A program made the position numbers and the translations under genes. A DNA stretch of 64,000 nucleotides from Craterostigma plantagineum (lineage: Eukaryota; Streptophyta; Magnoliopsida; Lamiales; Linderniaceae). The stretch spans positions 310,001 through 374,000 of the forward strand of contig JAPQWV010000051.1 of NCBI GenBank assembly GCA_027422505.1, in the 5' to 3' direction. The notes below the pieces were generated by a model. It was not told where the DNA came from. It saw nothing but the letters and a program-made list of their open reading frames with translations, and searched no databases. Below are positions 11,157 to 23,392 of this stretch, in pieces; the stretch's first letter is position 1; each line of letters opens with the position of its first letter.

Positions 11157-14032
11157 TCACGAACAACACGAACAATCGGCCCCGCAAAGGCACGGCCACG
11201 CGGAACACCTACACGAGCACCTCCCACACCGAGACGGGCAACACCACGACGACGACCACGAGGGGCATTTTGGTAATTTCACCATCCTCCGCCTCGGCCT
11301 CCACCCGCACGAAAACACGAAAGAACAAAAATTGCAGCAACGCCTGAAGCTAAGATTGAAATCGCAGCACTTTTCGCCGTCGCGACGACGATTGTCCTGG
11401 CGAATCTTCTCGAGGAGTGATTTAGTTGTGACGTTTTCCAAGTTTCGAACGAAGGCGAAGAGCTGTCGAATGTAATCGGGGTAGAGTTCTAAGTTGCAGT
11501 GTCCTCCTCCTTTGATCCACAAAGGATCGTGTGGTTCTCGGCATTTCTTCCATAGCTTTTCCCCGTGGACCCAACTAACCACGTCGTCTTCCGTCCCCTG
11601 CGTGTTTGAGAAAGAAAAAGGATTTACCAGCATAAGGGTAAAAATTTAAGGATGCTAACTTTCAAAAGTGAATCAATTTATGGACACAATGTATCAGCAA
11701 CCTAATTTTTTTGGTCGAAACTACATGTGATCATCATATGCCAAGTAACTTCTGGATAGAGGTGTCAAAACGGGCCGGCCCGTAGCTCGCCAAAGCCCGC
11801 CATTGGCGGGCCTGAAAAATGAAGCCCGCTCCGCCCGCCCATATTTTTAAAAAATAAAAAAAAAACAAGAACAAATAATAAAAAATAGGGAAAAAAAATA
11901 GAATAATTCAATTTGGAAAATATATCTAACTTGATCAACTTCTTTACTAGTAATTTATTTATGTTTATTAAAGTACAAATCATAGCTGAAAAAACGTAAA
12001 AATCAATATAATTTACTTTATATATTATTTAATATAATTAATTATTTTTAAATTTTTTGGCGGGCCTAAACTTCTACAAGCCCGTTTGACAGTACTGCTT
12101 CTCGTTAACTCCTACACGGTGTCGGAATTGCTTGTTTGAGAACACCCAACTTAGTGGCTTGCAATTAAAGGACATTAACTTTCAAAACTAAAGCACTTGC
12201 ACAATTATATTTTATGCACCGTGTCATTATTTCAATCTTGAAAGTTAGTGTTCTTAAATTGCAACTTATTAAGTTGTGTAACCTGAAATTGACAGCCCCA
12301 TTACGGGCCAAGTATACTCAATATTTCCGGTCCTCGCATAAGATTCAGTTCGCATGCTCGGAGAGATTAAGAAGGCACTCTTACATGTATCACGAGCACT
12401 GGGCACTTCACCTTCTCGATCTTGTTCACGTTCTGCACGCAGAACACAAATCACGAGAAATTGAATACGAAACCTAACACATTGTCAGGTAATATTAATA
12501 AAACTAACCTTGTAGATGTCGCAACAGAGTCTGAAATTCACGTGGCAAAGAACTCGAAGGCCAGAGAGTATGGCGCTGTGTAGGACTACGCCCCTCAGCC
12601 TCGGGAGCTTAGCAGCCAAGTGCAGCGTGGGCCCGCTTCCAACGGATTGCCCGTAGAGGATAATGTCTTCCTGCGCGATCCCGTATTCTGTCTGAAGGCA
12701 TTCGTATACGGCTTCTATGTCTGCGTACGTGTCGTATTCGCTCGCCTGATTGGACAAACATTAAAAACACAATGTCAAGATTTAATGGAATATTCGACTG
12801 AAATCAAGAAACATGAATTGCGAATTTAGTGTTCTTAGTGATGTGATGTACCTTACCAGTGGAAGCTCCATAACCAGAATAGTCGTACCTACGCAGAAGT
12901 AGAAACAAAGATTGACATTGAAAGATCTGTCTTTTAAATAAATTATGCATTCAAATAGCAATAGATAATACACAAGCATAGAAAGAAATGAAGAGCGTAG
13001 GCGCTCACAAGAATGTACGATTCACATAGAGTAGTAATAAGTGAAACCAGCATTTTTTCAGACAAGAGGAATGGATAACATTTAACTTTATTAAACTTCA
13101 CTATCGTAAGGTGAAAGAAATGTGTTGTCCATGAAACTAATCTTTGTCAGAACCCAACAGTCAATCCATTAATAAAAGCAAAGACTTTTGTGAAGTTTCA
13201 GATGCAAGCAGTAAAATTTTGTGCCCAGAATGCAGAAGCTTTTAAGCCTCTGTCTCAATCAAGAGGCCATTAGAAGGGTAAAAGGTAAGTCAAAAAAATT
13301 TAACCTTTAAGCAGCCCATAAAAGTTGACTGTAAAAGCACACGAGTTTGCACTTCTACACACAGAATACGAAAGGATAAGAGGAAAAAAGAGGATACCCT
13401 TAGTCCCACTCTAAAGGAAGCAGCACTTCATCCATATAGTGAAAACCAAAGGCCAGGTTCAGGTTACTCTGTAATTCATCTCAAATTTAAAGCAGAAACA
13501 TTTCCTAATATCCTCATTCTTACGTGAATGCAAGCATAAGAGCATCATTTTAGTCATATTTCTAACAGATAAATGGAAATCAAGAAGTAAAAAAGCGTAA
13601 CACCACTTGAATCGACAATTAATGAGCACAAAGTTTCAATTTTTACCCTCAAAGATAACGAAGAAGAAAGAAAGAAAACAAGACAAGATATGGCCTTAGT
13701 TAGTACCCAATGAGGTTAACTCTAAGATTGGCTTTGAGCTGAACGAAGAGATCATAAAGCTGACCCAAATCAGCCGCATTTCCATGGGAGTACAGCACCG
13801 TAAGCCTAGCGTAAGGGTTCCTCAAGTAAAAAGCAACTATCTTGTTCCCTCTTTTAGTATCAATCGCCAGAACGTCGATCGACCCGCCGTCGTAGTCGAC
13901 GGCCGACGGCCGAGCCGACGCCGTCGTGACGGCGACGAGCTTTCCGTCGTCCCTCTTCTTTATCTGGTACGTGGGTGGGGTTGGTGGGAAGAAGGCAAAT
14001 TTTGCTGCGAGCTGCGAAATCAAACAGCCCAT
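11157..14032 (-). CDS. Alpha/beta hydrolase, ABHD17-like depalmitoylase family
   Basis: Serine hydrolase of the ABHD17 type; animal ABHD17 proteins and related plant enzymes remove palmitate from membrane proteins. Five exons: 14032-13707, 12888-12852, 12745-12509, 12432-12385, 11597-11157; phases join to 362 aa. The N-terminus MGCLISQLAAKFAFFPPTPP is the family start. The oxyanion strand is VLYSHGNAADLGQ; the nucleophile is Ser155 in GQSVGSGPT; Asp220 (HGTEDDVV) and His249 (GGGHCN) complete the triad. The part after residue about 292 is unusual: about 18 Cys in 70 residues with Arg and Trp. Exon 3 ends with VLCHVNFRLCCDIYK, somewhat diverged from relatives. Substrate is inferred only from family. 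A MITE sits in intron 4. Confidence 0.9.
11757..12097. mobile_element. hAT-type MITE inside ABHD17-like intron 4
   Basis: A 341-bp element with ends TAGAGGTGTCAAA and CAGTACTGTCAAA (read inward) and GC-rich subterminal GGGCCGGCCCG and GGCGGGCC blocks around an AT-rich core. The flanks CTTCTGGA (11749-11756) and CTTCTCGT (12098-12105) match at five of eight positions, consistent with an old target duplication. It belongs with the elements at 3407 and 29573. It lies in intron 11598-12384 and does not touch splice sites. Confidence 0.65.
12889..13706 (-). other. Intron 1 of the ABHD17-like gene
   Basis: An 818-bp intron with GT (13706) and AG (12889) borders on the minus strand. No repeat, RNA gene or other coding segment recognised in it. 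Confidence 0.6.
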
Positions 14033-14941
14033 AAACTTTGTCTATCCTTTTTTGAGGTAAAAATCGCTGCTTTGGCTTTTTAGATGCGTAATAAACTCTT
14101 GGGTGAGATTTGATTTGATGGCGATGTGATAATGATGATGATGATGATAGTTGAAGATTCTATCTGTAGTGGGTCATGAATGCATGTGTGGAGTTTGTAG
14201 TGTGGTAGGTGGCTGATGAGGAAATAGTAGTAATAGTGTGTGTGTGTGTGTGTGTGTGAAGACCAATCAACCAAAGAGTCTTCGTGGGCTGTGTGGTATT
14301 GGAAGATGGAATCGGAGAGAGAGAGATTTGGAGTTCTTCAAGAGGTTATTTATGATCATGTTTTGTGCTTGGAGGATTCAAGAAAGACAAAACAAGATAA
14401 AAACAAAGTGTGTGTACAGTGGCAGGGAAGAGGGTTGCGTTGCGTACGTGTGAAAAAATGTTGTTTGGCAAGTTAAAAAGAAAAGGTATAGAAATTTGAA
14501 GTGTGCATTCCTTTATATAGTTTATATGAACATAGACGAATAATATAGGGACTATCATATATACTGAGTTTCATTCTATACCATATGTATTTTAACTTAT
14601 CATATACTTGAATTGTGTATCATATATACTTGAATTTGATTGAGAGATGATAGAGAATAAATACATGTTAACGTTTTTTTGTCCCTTTTGCTTTTTGTCA
14701 AAATTCATAATTCCAAGGAGAGTTAAATAATAACACTTACCTTTTTTTTTTTTTTTTTCAAAATGGGGTGGGTCATGCAATAGAAGACATGATTGTATAG
14801 AACATAGTTGGCAACAACTGTTCAGACATTATAGAGCGGAGCAACACAATAAGAACGTTAGCTTAAAAACAAGCATGGGCAACTTTCCCAGTTCATGACA
14901 TACAAGGGTTCGGTAATAGCATTTGTCTCTTCTCAACGCAC
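14033..14941. other. Spacer between ABHD17-like 5' end and DAD1 3' end
   Basis: Contains the upstream region of the hydrolase gene with a GAT/ATG microsatellite (14130-14149) and a (GT)n microsatellite (14237-14259), then AT-rich DNA and a T run (14743-14758). DAD1 3' UTR presumably lies just below 14942. No gene seen. Confidence 0.5.
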
Positions 14942-16323
14942 TCACCCTAGGAAGTTCATGATGACCAAATGAAGGACCAAATTGCAAAGTACGAAATCTG
15001 CAAAGGCTCGCTCGGGAGGTAGGTCCTGTAAATAATTGCTGATACATTAGATTCCACGCACACTTGCATATATACGTACGTTCAAGACGAATGTGAGATT
15101 GCAGTACGGAAGAAAATACTCTGTTGCTGCAATTGTTCGATCAATTCACATGTACATTGGAGAAGAGCTTTGTCAAAAGATGAAAACGATGAAGTTAAAA
15201 GATTGGTTTAGTGTTGCTCACGAAAGAATAATTCACCTTGAATTCCTTGTTTTCTTTGTTCACTTGGATTCGAAGACTCACTGTCGTCGAAGGTAATGAC
15301 AAATCAGCCCATTGGTTTTGTTGAATAATTAAGAATACGGCAGAATAGATTTAGAAATTCTATTAACTCACCAGCAAGAACAGCAGTACCAACGCATGAG
15401 AGTACCCCTGAAAGAAAGGAGTTGAATGGGAATGAACCGACCAATGCCATGTAGACCACCTGAGTATCTCAAGAGTAACAACTGTTTCAATATCTTCAGT
15501 TCGGGTTTCAAGAACTAAAAGCATCACCTTTTCTTACTACAAAAGCATAAAATGGACACACTAGTACGCTATCACTTGAATCGCAATTCCATATACATTT
15601 AAGGAAATACTCGGAGTCCACCAAGATTCAAGAGGAAGATAATCAAGCTATTTGAGCAGCATCGTCGAAAATTAATCTTATGAGGAGATGATTGAGGATT
15701 CACACCCAATCTCATGAACTTGTCCACAGATGTGTTTTATCAAAGATTCAACTACTGAATAAACATCCAAATAAAGTGTACAGTTATATATATATATAGT
15801 CTTTCCCGAAGAATATTACCAGTAAAATCGGCTTAAATAGAGATGAAAACATGCTCATACTTGTAATGAAGTGACTTCAAATCAAAATCGTAGTCCAGAT
15901 CCACACATGAGCTAATTTACACAAAAGAAACCTATTTCATCTCAATTTTCAGAATCAACTTTTATGAATCGGGAGACTATCGTTGAATTATGTCCATTCG
16001 GCGCTAGATCTAATCTAGGAGTGTCAGCACAACAATCAACTGCCCAAATATCACATTCTCAACTATTGAATCTACAACAAACAGGAGAAAATCGAAAGTT
16101 ACCTGAATTACAGCAGTCACAACAGCAAAAACGATGTATAGATCTATGATCTGCAAGAACGAAAGAAGCACAAGTGAAAAGAAAAGCGAGAGACGCCAAC
16201 CACCATAAAATTCAGCGACTTAGAAACCTTGAGATTCGTCGGCGTGGCAGCGTAAGCTGTGCGTAGAGAATGGAAAATTGCCTGCGCATCTTGAGCCGTC
16301 GTTGCCGCCGATGATTTCCCCAT
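14942..16323 (-). CDS. DAD1: Oligosaccharyltransferase subunit DAD1
   Basis: Small integral ER membrane subunit of oligosaccharyltransferase, required for N-glycosylation; first named defender against apoptotic death 1. Five exons: 16323-16228, 16150-16103, 15459-15372, 15280-15237, 15025-14942; phases join to 119 aa, close to the 115 aa of Arabidopsis. Strongly conserved stretches include [66 protein letters not shown] and [17 protein letters not shown]. Three hydrophobic segments are visible. One position (AVLAVSLRIQ) has Ser where relatives usually have Cys. It is transcribed away from the SRO gene, from a shared upstream region. Confidence 0.96.
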
Positions 16324-16413
16324 TTCTCAACAGTTCACTGAAGACACTCTTCGACTCTTGACGAAGACCAACAATGTGTAGAAATAGAAATTTGTGATAA
16401 CAGAAAATTTTTC

Positions 16414-16450
16414 AGCCCAACAATGGCCCAGTAAGGCCCATCTAGGCCCA
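16414..16450. promoter_or_regulatory. Four clustered site II boxes in a bidirectional promoter
   Basis: Four GCCCA boxes (AGCCCAA, TGGCCCAG, AGGCCCAT, AGGCCCAA) occur within 37 bp, about 90 bp upstream of the DAD1 start codon and upstream of the divergent SRO gene. Site II clusters of this type drive housekeeping genes in plants through TCP factors. A shared use by both genes is inference from the head-to-head arrangement. Confidence 0.6.
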
Positions 16451-17421
16451 ATAACATGTTCCTCAAGCAACTTGCAAGGCAGGTCAGAACTGACTGCACG
16501 GGTAACCGACTTTGCCTGTAAAGATATCTGTACTATTTAAGCGTTGTAATTAAAACTGAAAAAATAAAGGAATAAAAAAAAAAAAGGCAAGGTCAAGGGC
16601 TGAGGATCAATTTGACGACTTCTCTGTGAATAGGTAGCTGCTTGGGTTGTTGTTTTAGATTTTTGTTGGTTATTCCTCGTTAAGGTATGCGATGGTTGGA
16701 CTTGTTGTGATGTGTTCTTGTGGATCCGTGGCCGTGTGAGGTTTATTTGTATGTTTTGTATGTTGAATCTCGGAATTCGCGATGTTTTCCATGGTGATTT
16801 TGGTGGTAAAGTTGAATTGATGTGAATCGAAGTAGCAAGTGGAAGTCGGTCAGTTGGATTTTGGTATGTTCTTTATTTGTTTCTGAGAGTTTTTTTTTTG
16901 GTTTAGGTAAAAGTTTCTTCGTTCCTGTTTGCACGGTGTTTCGATTGTTGGTCGTTTTTATTTTTGGTGGAGATTTTCCGGATTTATCGGGGAGTGTTTT
17001 GATGTTGTTTAATGGGTGAGGTTGATTGAAGATGTTAGAATGTCTTTTTACAATTGAAATAGATTTAGATCCATTTATTGAAGTTGTATTGGCTATGAGT
17101 CGGTCAGAGTTTGGTTCATGGCTGCGTTAAGGTTTTTTGTTGTTCGCGGTAGTTAATTAATTATAGCCGCAAGGCTTTGGTCGTACCACATGTAGGTCTA
17201 CAATTGATGTCTTTGTTCTACCTAAATGCAAATGTTGTACGGTACTGCATTACTCCATAAATGTGCACCATGTCTTTGTTTCATTTCAGGTCTTTCTTAA
17301 TTGTTCCCAATGGCGTTGTTTCTTTGAGGCCATACCAAGAACGAGTCATCGCAATTCGCTACTACACTCTCGTCACTTTTGGCTGTGTTTAGGTGGATAG
17401 GCATTGATCCAAGAGGTCGAA
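16451..17421 (+). other. 5' region of the SRO gene with likely leader intron
   Basis: No coding exon here. A leader with a spliced 5' UTR is likely: an in-frame TAG at 17398-17400, part of a possible AG acceptor, directly precedes the exon holding the start codon. No other gene is recognisable in this stretch. Confidence 0.4.
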
Positions 17422-19695
17422 ATGGACACAAAATACGAAAAGGTATTGGCTAATGGTGGACGTGTCTCTGTTAAGGTTAAAAGAAAGCAACCCGAGCAAA
17501 GCACTATCTCTGAAAAAGGATCCAAAGCCAAAAGAAGCAAACCTGGCAGATTCAGCTCTGACACTTTTGCTTCTGGAAAACGTCTCCTTAAGTATTATTC
17601 CAACTACAAAAAATTCTCTGGTCTGAAGCGTTTAATGTTCTATCGCAACAACGAATGGAAAGATTTCTCCCAGGATGTTGTTGGCTTGGTCAACAAGGAA
17701 GTTGTCAAAAATCCTGCTCTGGAAGTTGATGTCGATGGGTGTAAGATTTTACTCGATTTCTTGCACATGACGAAGTTGGACATGGAAACTGGTTTGTCCC
17801 ATCCAATTGCATGGATTGACGTATCTGACAAGTGTTTCTTCCCTGAAATAATCGGTGATTACGACGAAGCAAATTTCAAACAATCGGCCGAAGGCCTTGA
17901 TGTTCTTGAGGACATCAACTTGCATTTGGAGATTGAGATACGTGAATTAGGTATAGAATCTTGTGGTGAGTCCAATACTGTAATCGAACAACCATTAGAC
18001 AAAGATGATGCTGCAACTGTATATTGTGACGTGGGAATAAATGAAAGCTGTGTGAAAGGGCCGATTGGGAAAGCTATTGCCTCGCCTGAAGGAAACTTGG
18101 ATTTAACCGCTGCTCGTCAGCCGGGCTCAATGGCCATCGATGTCCTAAACGAAATGTTTCTAAAAGCTTTAGGCTCATCTGCTGCAAAAATAGTTGAAGT
18201 ACGCCATTGCTCGAGCATTTCAATGGAGGCTAGGTGGGAAATTTTCCGGAAACAGATTGAAATTACTAGAAGGTACCGTGGAGATGCAAATGTGCAATAT
18301 GCATGGCTTCCTTGTTCAAAAACGACGGCTTCAGCTATACAGAAGTTTGGGGTCGGCTATTACGAGCAATCAAAAATTCGTCCCATGCATGGTATTGGAG
18401 TTCATTTAATTCCTGCTAACGGGACAAACATCAGGTTCGATTTTCTTGAATCATTTTTCGTGTGTTTGAAGTTTCCTTAAGTATTCCTCTGTGCGCTCTT
18501 TATGCCACTTCGTTATTTGCTTATATGCGAAAGATGGTAAGTTATATGTCGTTGCTGATATGCGCTAGAGTTTATATTGTTGCCACCCGTAGTTTCGCGC
18601 CAGTTCTTTTTTTTTTTTGTAAAACCCTGTTTTGCGTGGTTCTATTTTCCTTATTTTTCCTCTCGGGCAGTCTCGATTACTTCGATGTTGACGAAAACGG
18701 CGTGCAATATATGGCACTGTGCCGTGTAATAATGGGGAACATGGAGTTTGTGCGCTCGGGATCAATTCTATTCCATCCTAGCTCAGAGGATTATGACAGC
18801 GGTGTGGATAATCTTCTGTCACCAAACAAATATGTTGTATGGAATATGAATGTGAACTCACACATATACCCCGAGTGTGTTGTTAGTTTCAAGGCGGCCC
18901 CCGATTTTGAAGGTAACTAACGGTCCGCTCTTTTAGCGCGTGTTTTGTTGTACGGTCAAAGAATTATTGTAAGAAAAAATGAAGTTTTCTTTTAGCAATA
19001 GCGCATCATAGTATGTACTGTCCTATTGCTAGTTAATGTAAGTAAGCAATTGTTTCATTTTCCTTATGGCATACATAGCAGCAGGGCGCATGCTTGAAAA
19101 TGGTGGCAGGCTCGATAATTCGGGGATCAGTACCTGTGATGGAGGACCTCAAGGGCCTGTACGTTATTCTTTTCTCATAATATGACGTTTTTCTATTTTA
19201 TCAGCTCCTAGTTTGATTATTAATTATCTTTCCCCGTCATTTTTCGTTGTCTTTCTCTTGAAGACTCCTAATTCTCCTTGGGTGTCGTTTTCGATGCTGT
19301 TTGAGGCAATCACGGGCAGAATTCCTTCGGAGAGTATGGACCTTCTAAAGAAGAACTATGAGCTTTTCAAGGTTGGTAATGAAAACAAACTATAAATATA
19401 GATCATAGACCACCATAACACAACGTTGCAAATAACACTTCTCCTATTTTCTTTTCGGCAGAATAAGAGTATAGCTAGAGAAACATTCGTCAGAATGCTG
19501 AGGGCTATTGTCGGAGATGCGCTTCTTAAGGTTGCAATCACGACTCTTCGAGCCAAGGTATGCTTACTCATTTTCACAAGCAATGTTTTTGTGGTATTTC
19601 ATACTCTTACGCTTTGTTCATTCGATTTAATTTTTTTTGTTCGTTCTTTTTTTTTTGTTGCGAAGACGGAGATTAAGGTAAGGCCTACGGCGTGA
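17422..19695 (+). CDS. RCD1/SRO family protein (WWE, PARP-like, RST)
   Basis: Plant SRO proteins act as nuclear hubs that bind transcription factors in stress and hormone signalling. Six coding exons: 17422-18434, 18671-18912, 19085-19158, 19264-19371, 19462-19557, 19666-19695; total 520 aa. A basic N-terminus (VKVKRKQ, KAKRSKPGR) suggests nuclear entry. The WWE region is about residues 55-145 (KRLLKYYSNYKKFSGLKRL, FLHMTKLDMETG, PIAWIDVSDKCFFPEI). The PARP-like region is about 230-405 (RRYRGDANVQYAWLP, DYFDVDENGVQYMALCRVI, YVVWNMNVNSHIYPE). The RST region is about 445-510 (SPWVSFSMLFEAI, RETFVRMLRAIVGDALL). The overall match is to Arabidopsis RCD1/SRO1. PARP activity is doubtful, as in RCD1. 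The first in-frame ATG after a TAG is used as the start. Confidence 0.94.
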
Positions 19696-20306
19696 GATAG
19701 ACGACGGGGCTGTTTGGTGAGTTAATGAGATAATGTTTGCTTATCATTACATCAGAAAGTTGATGTTTATTGTTGTGCTGAAACTTATATTTCGAATTAA
19801 CTTTTGTGTCGTTCGTGTCTTATGCTGACAATGTTTTGTTTGGTTGGACTTCGAATAAAACCGTTTGCTTCTGTAATAGTCGTGGTTTGCTTTTATTACG
19901 CAAAGTTCTAAAGCTTTAGTTTAGGCTTCAAGTTTCTGTCAAATGTTTGCTCGAAGATTTTGATTTTTGAAGACACTCAGGTTTCAAATTTGTCTAATAG
20001 GAAAGGTATGATTTTCCAAAGTTCTTGACAAAAGATCGGTCATTGTGTACTAATATCAATACAAATAAATACCTCGATCCTATTCCGATTAACCATTAAA
20101 ATTGGTGAATTTGTCGATCCGATTTGGAAATCTGATTTTTGTATTAATGGCGTACATTAGAAATGATTATCTACCAAGTGCATAATTGTTGTAATTTTTA
20201 GCTAAACCTCGTTTAATGTAGTGTAAGTATATATATGAACTAGATAATAGATAACATCTTATTACATGCATGCAGATGATAAGAGCATTACGCTTGCTTC
20301 ACTGCT
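19696..20306. other. Convergent 3' region of SRO and SMO2 genes
   Basis: A 611-bp spacer between two genes that end toward each other; it should hold both 3' UTRs. No repeat or other gene recognised. Confidence 0.5.
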
Positions 20307-22000
20307 TCAGTTAGTGAGTGCCTTCGACTTTCTATAACCTTTGTCCGTACCAAATATCCTGGTAAAAAAATACACAGTTCAAGCGTGTAAGGATTTCGTA
20401 TTTTCCCACTCATATTCGATATATTTATAATTAATCCCGACGAAAAACTCACCAGTCCATGTGGACGAAAGTCGACGAAAAGTTGCCGCTCTTCGTGTAC
20501 AGCAGTCTGTGATGGTAATCGTGGAAATCCGCACTGTACGCAGAAGAAGAAAAAAATGAACTACGCTTTTTTTATGAACAAATTTTCGTACCTCCGAAGG
20601 AAAAAAAAGCACATTGCATACCCTCCGTAAAGAGGCAAGAAGTTCGAGGGGCTCCAAGGAAAATGGTAGCCGCAGTGCGCCTCAACTGTTTCGAGCACTC
20701 TCAGAACCATCCATAGCCATAGGGTGATGAGGTGGGGCCCAGTGATTGCGGGCCCGAGCACGGTGGCGAAACCGAGGAAGAGAATTTCGGCGGGGTGGGC
20801 GTATTCGGAAGTTACACCAAAAGGCGTAGAATATCTGTTATTGTTTTGTCGAGCTCGTTTCTATACGTACTAATAAATATGGTATTGAGTGGCGCTGCGA
20901 AAGGAGTTTAATTAACGGCTCACTCGTGGTGGACGCTGTGGACGTGTTTGTATAGCCATTTCGTGTGTAGGATTCTGTGTCCCCAGTAGAAGACGAAGTC
21001 CTCGACGACGAAGTAGAATAAAATTTGGGCCGCGACGACTTTCCTACGCGGCGAAAGAAAGAAATTTTAATTTAGCAAGTAGGAAGGAAATGCTACAAAA
21101 AAGAATTTAAATATTTGAACGGTGAATAATTTGTCGGGATCATTATTCAGGGTGAGTTTGGCATGGAATTCGATGCGGAAAAGAAAAGGAAAAGCAAATG
21201 GTAGGCATCAAACCATTGTACGTAGTTACGCTTCGTATTGACCTCATCAATTTGAGGTCAAATATATATATGTTCGCAAAATTGATGTTTGGCATGAATA
21301 CTTTATTACGTAGTTTTCTGACGAAGATAAAGCCGCAAATACTATGTTATGTTGGCAGGAGTTTTCGACTGCAGAAGGACTATTTTTTCTCTTTTCAAAA
21401 CTTATTTTTTTTAGCGAAACTCATAATAAATATTATTCGCAAAGCGCACGCGTAAAATCGAGCGCAAAACATACCACGAAGGCAAAGGAAGAGTACTGCG
21501 CAACCCCATGAGTCTAAAGACGGGATATGATATCACCATCACGGGAAAGTTGACGCACGAATGGTAAAACACGAGTCGTGCCACGCATTTCGCCTGAGAT
21601 GCTGGCGAGTTGGTTTTAGTCTGCGCATCGGACGATAAATTATAAGAAAAAAAATTACGTAACGAGTCGAACAAAAATGGGAAATATAGTAACGACGAGC
21701 TATCGATAACAACTTGATTGAACTTTTGAATATGACTACTTTTTAAACCTGGATTCTGTACTTGCTTAGAAATCCCGTCCTCTCGAGGAAGACAAACGGA
21801 AGGCCCGACGTAAAGAAAACGATTTCGTGGAGAAGAAAGCTTCCGAGGGATGCGAGCTGAAAATCGCTGAAGTGTGCGATTAAGTACTGCAACGCCGAAA
21901 AACAAGCGTGTAAGAATCAAACAAAAACAAAATCTGGAAAAAAAAAAACAAAGATTGTAATAACATTTACCGTCCAAGCAGATTCAATCATAGAAGCCAT
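20307..22000 (-). CDS. SMO2: Sterol 4-alpha-methyl oxidase 2 (methylsterol monooxygenase)
   Basis: ER membrane di-iron oxygenase that removes the second C-4 methyl group (24-ethylidenelophenol-type substrates) in plant sterol synthesis. Seven exons: 22000-21971, 21886-21749, 21620-21475, 21043-20924, 20834-20622, 20533-20453, 20358-20307; phases join to 259 aa. The fatty-acid-hydroxylase histidine boxes are intact: H127-x3-H131 (GHRILH), H140-x2-H143-H144 (HSVHHE), H220-x2-H223-H224 (HDYHHR). The Arabidopsis SMO2 signature FSDFQLASLGSFLLHE is present, as are GPHLITLWLWMVLRVLET and EAHCGYHFPWSPSNFLPLYGG. The C-terminus (YRKSKALTN, stop) is shorter than the Arabidopsis SMO2 tail, so sequences after the core are trimmed. 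Confidence 0.95.
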
Positions 22001-22072
22001 GGACGAAGCTCAAGAGAGTATAGTTTGTGTAGAGGGAATAATAATAATGTAGCGAATATGTGTGTGTGTATG

Positions 22073-22114
<42 letters not shown>

Positions 22115-23392
22115 CATTTTATTCGGCTGTCTACTACGGCTGAATATGCCTCATGTAACGCCTTTGCAACTGATCGTCGTTCGATACTAATTAATTTTTT
22201 ATTAATATACTATTACAATTAATTTTTGTTTTTCTGCCGATTTTGGGATACTATTTGTTAATTAGGATACAAAAATCTGCAAGCGTCTCGTAATTTCAGG
22301 CTGCTAGCTAAAATCTAAGCTACCGTTTTGATTTTACTATCGTGATGTGATGGATAATTAGCAATAAGATTATGTCGAATTCAAAGTTGTACATTTGATA
22401 CCCAAAAAAGAGTAACCTAAATAATTATAATGGATTGAGATTATAGTGCCATTGCTCCTAATGAAAAAAAAATATCGACATAATAGATGTGAAAAAAGGC
22501 GGTGATTACCATGCAACGCTACCCATTAGTATGAGAAGCTTTGCGACCCTTGTAATAAAATATTCGAAATGTCGAGGCATTATTACATTACAACTACGGA
22601 AATCTATCGAAGCTCCGAAGTCCAAAATAACATCCAAAAGTTCGAAATCGCGCAATACATATCGTTCTAAGGGTGGCCGAAGGAGTTGATGTTGCTTTTC
22701 CAAAGTAGTTGATGTTGCCATTTTGATGTCTTGATAATGTCTGACTCATATATATTATAGAAAAATAGCACACAAAAGGCTCGCAAATCTAACAAAATGC
22801 TGAAAAACTAGCCAAGCCACGGCAACGCAAAGTACAAATCTACCTATTTGGCAAATGTAATAGATATTACAGAAAGTACTAAATTTAAAACAAGCAAAGT
22901 CAAATGGTTGGAAGACCACACATCACAAGCTGAAAATGAAGTGCAGAATTGACAATATAAGAAAGATATGAGAGAAGAACATGTCATTGCCTCCTAAAAT
23001 TACAGCCTGTGCCTTGAATCAATCTTGACATCATCGTCCTACTTTGATGATAAACGAAGCGCCTCAGTCTCTGATTTAGTTTGCCAAATCCACAGCCCAA
23101 AATCAGGATTATTGAGTTTAAAACAAAAAATAAAGAAAAAAAATAGTTGGAAGCTTCGCGTAGTTTTCTGGTGAAGAAAACGTTAACTAAGCCCAGCTGA
23201 TGATTTACAGGGAAGATCCATCACAGGTGATATGCAGCTCATGATATGGTGCAGATATTTGAAGTAATCGACACAATGAGAACATAGTTCCAGATACGTA
23301 TTTCCAACAAAACAAAACAAAAAAAAAAGAAAGGGAAAATAGGGCTAACCTGGTTGATCATCAAGAACTGATCAAGGCACTCCAGCTTTCTT
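22001..23392. other. SMO2 promoter side, spacer, PP1 3' side
   Basis: Includes a (TA)n microsatellite at 22078-22111 in the SMO2 upstream region, then AT-rich spacer and, nearer 23392, the probable PP1 3' UTR. No supported coding region: short open frames here lack family features. Confidence 0.5.

Noticed and set aside
22078..22111. Possible origin or structured element
   Set aside because: Plain TA microsatellite.
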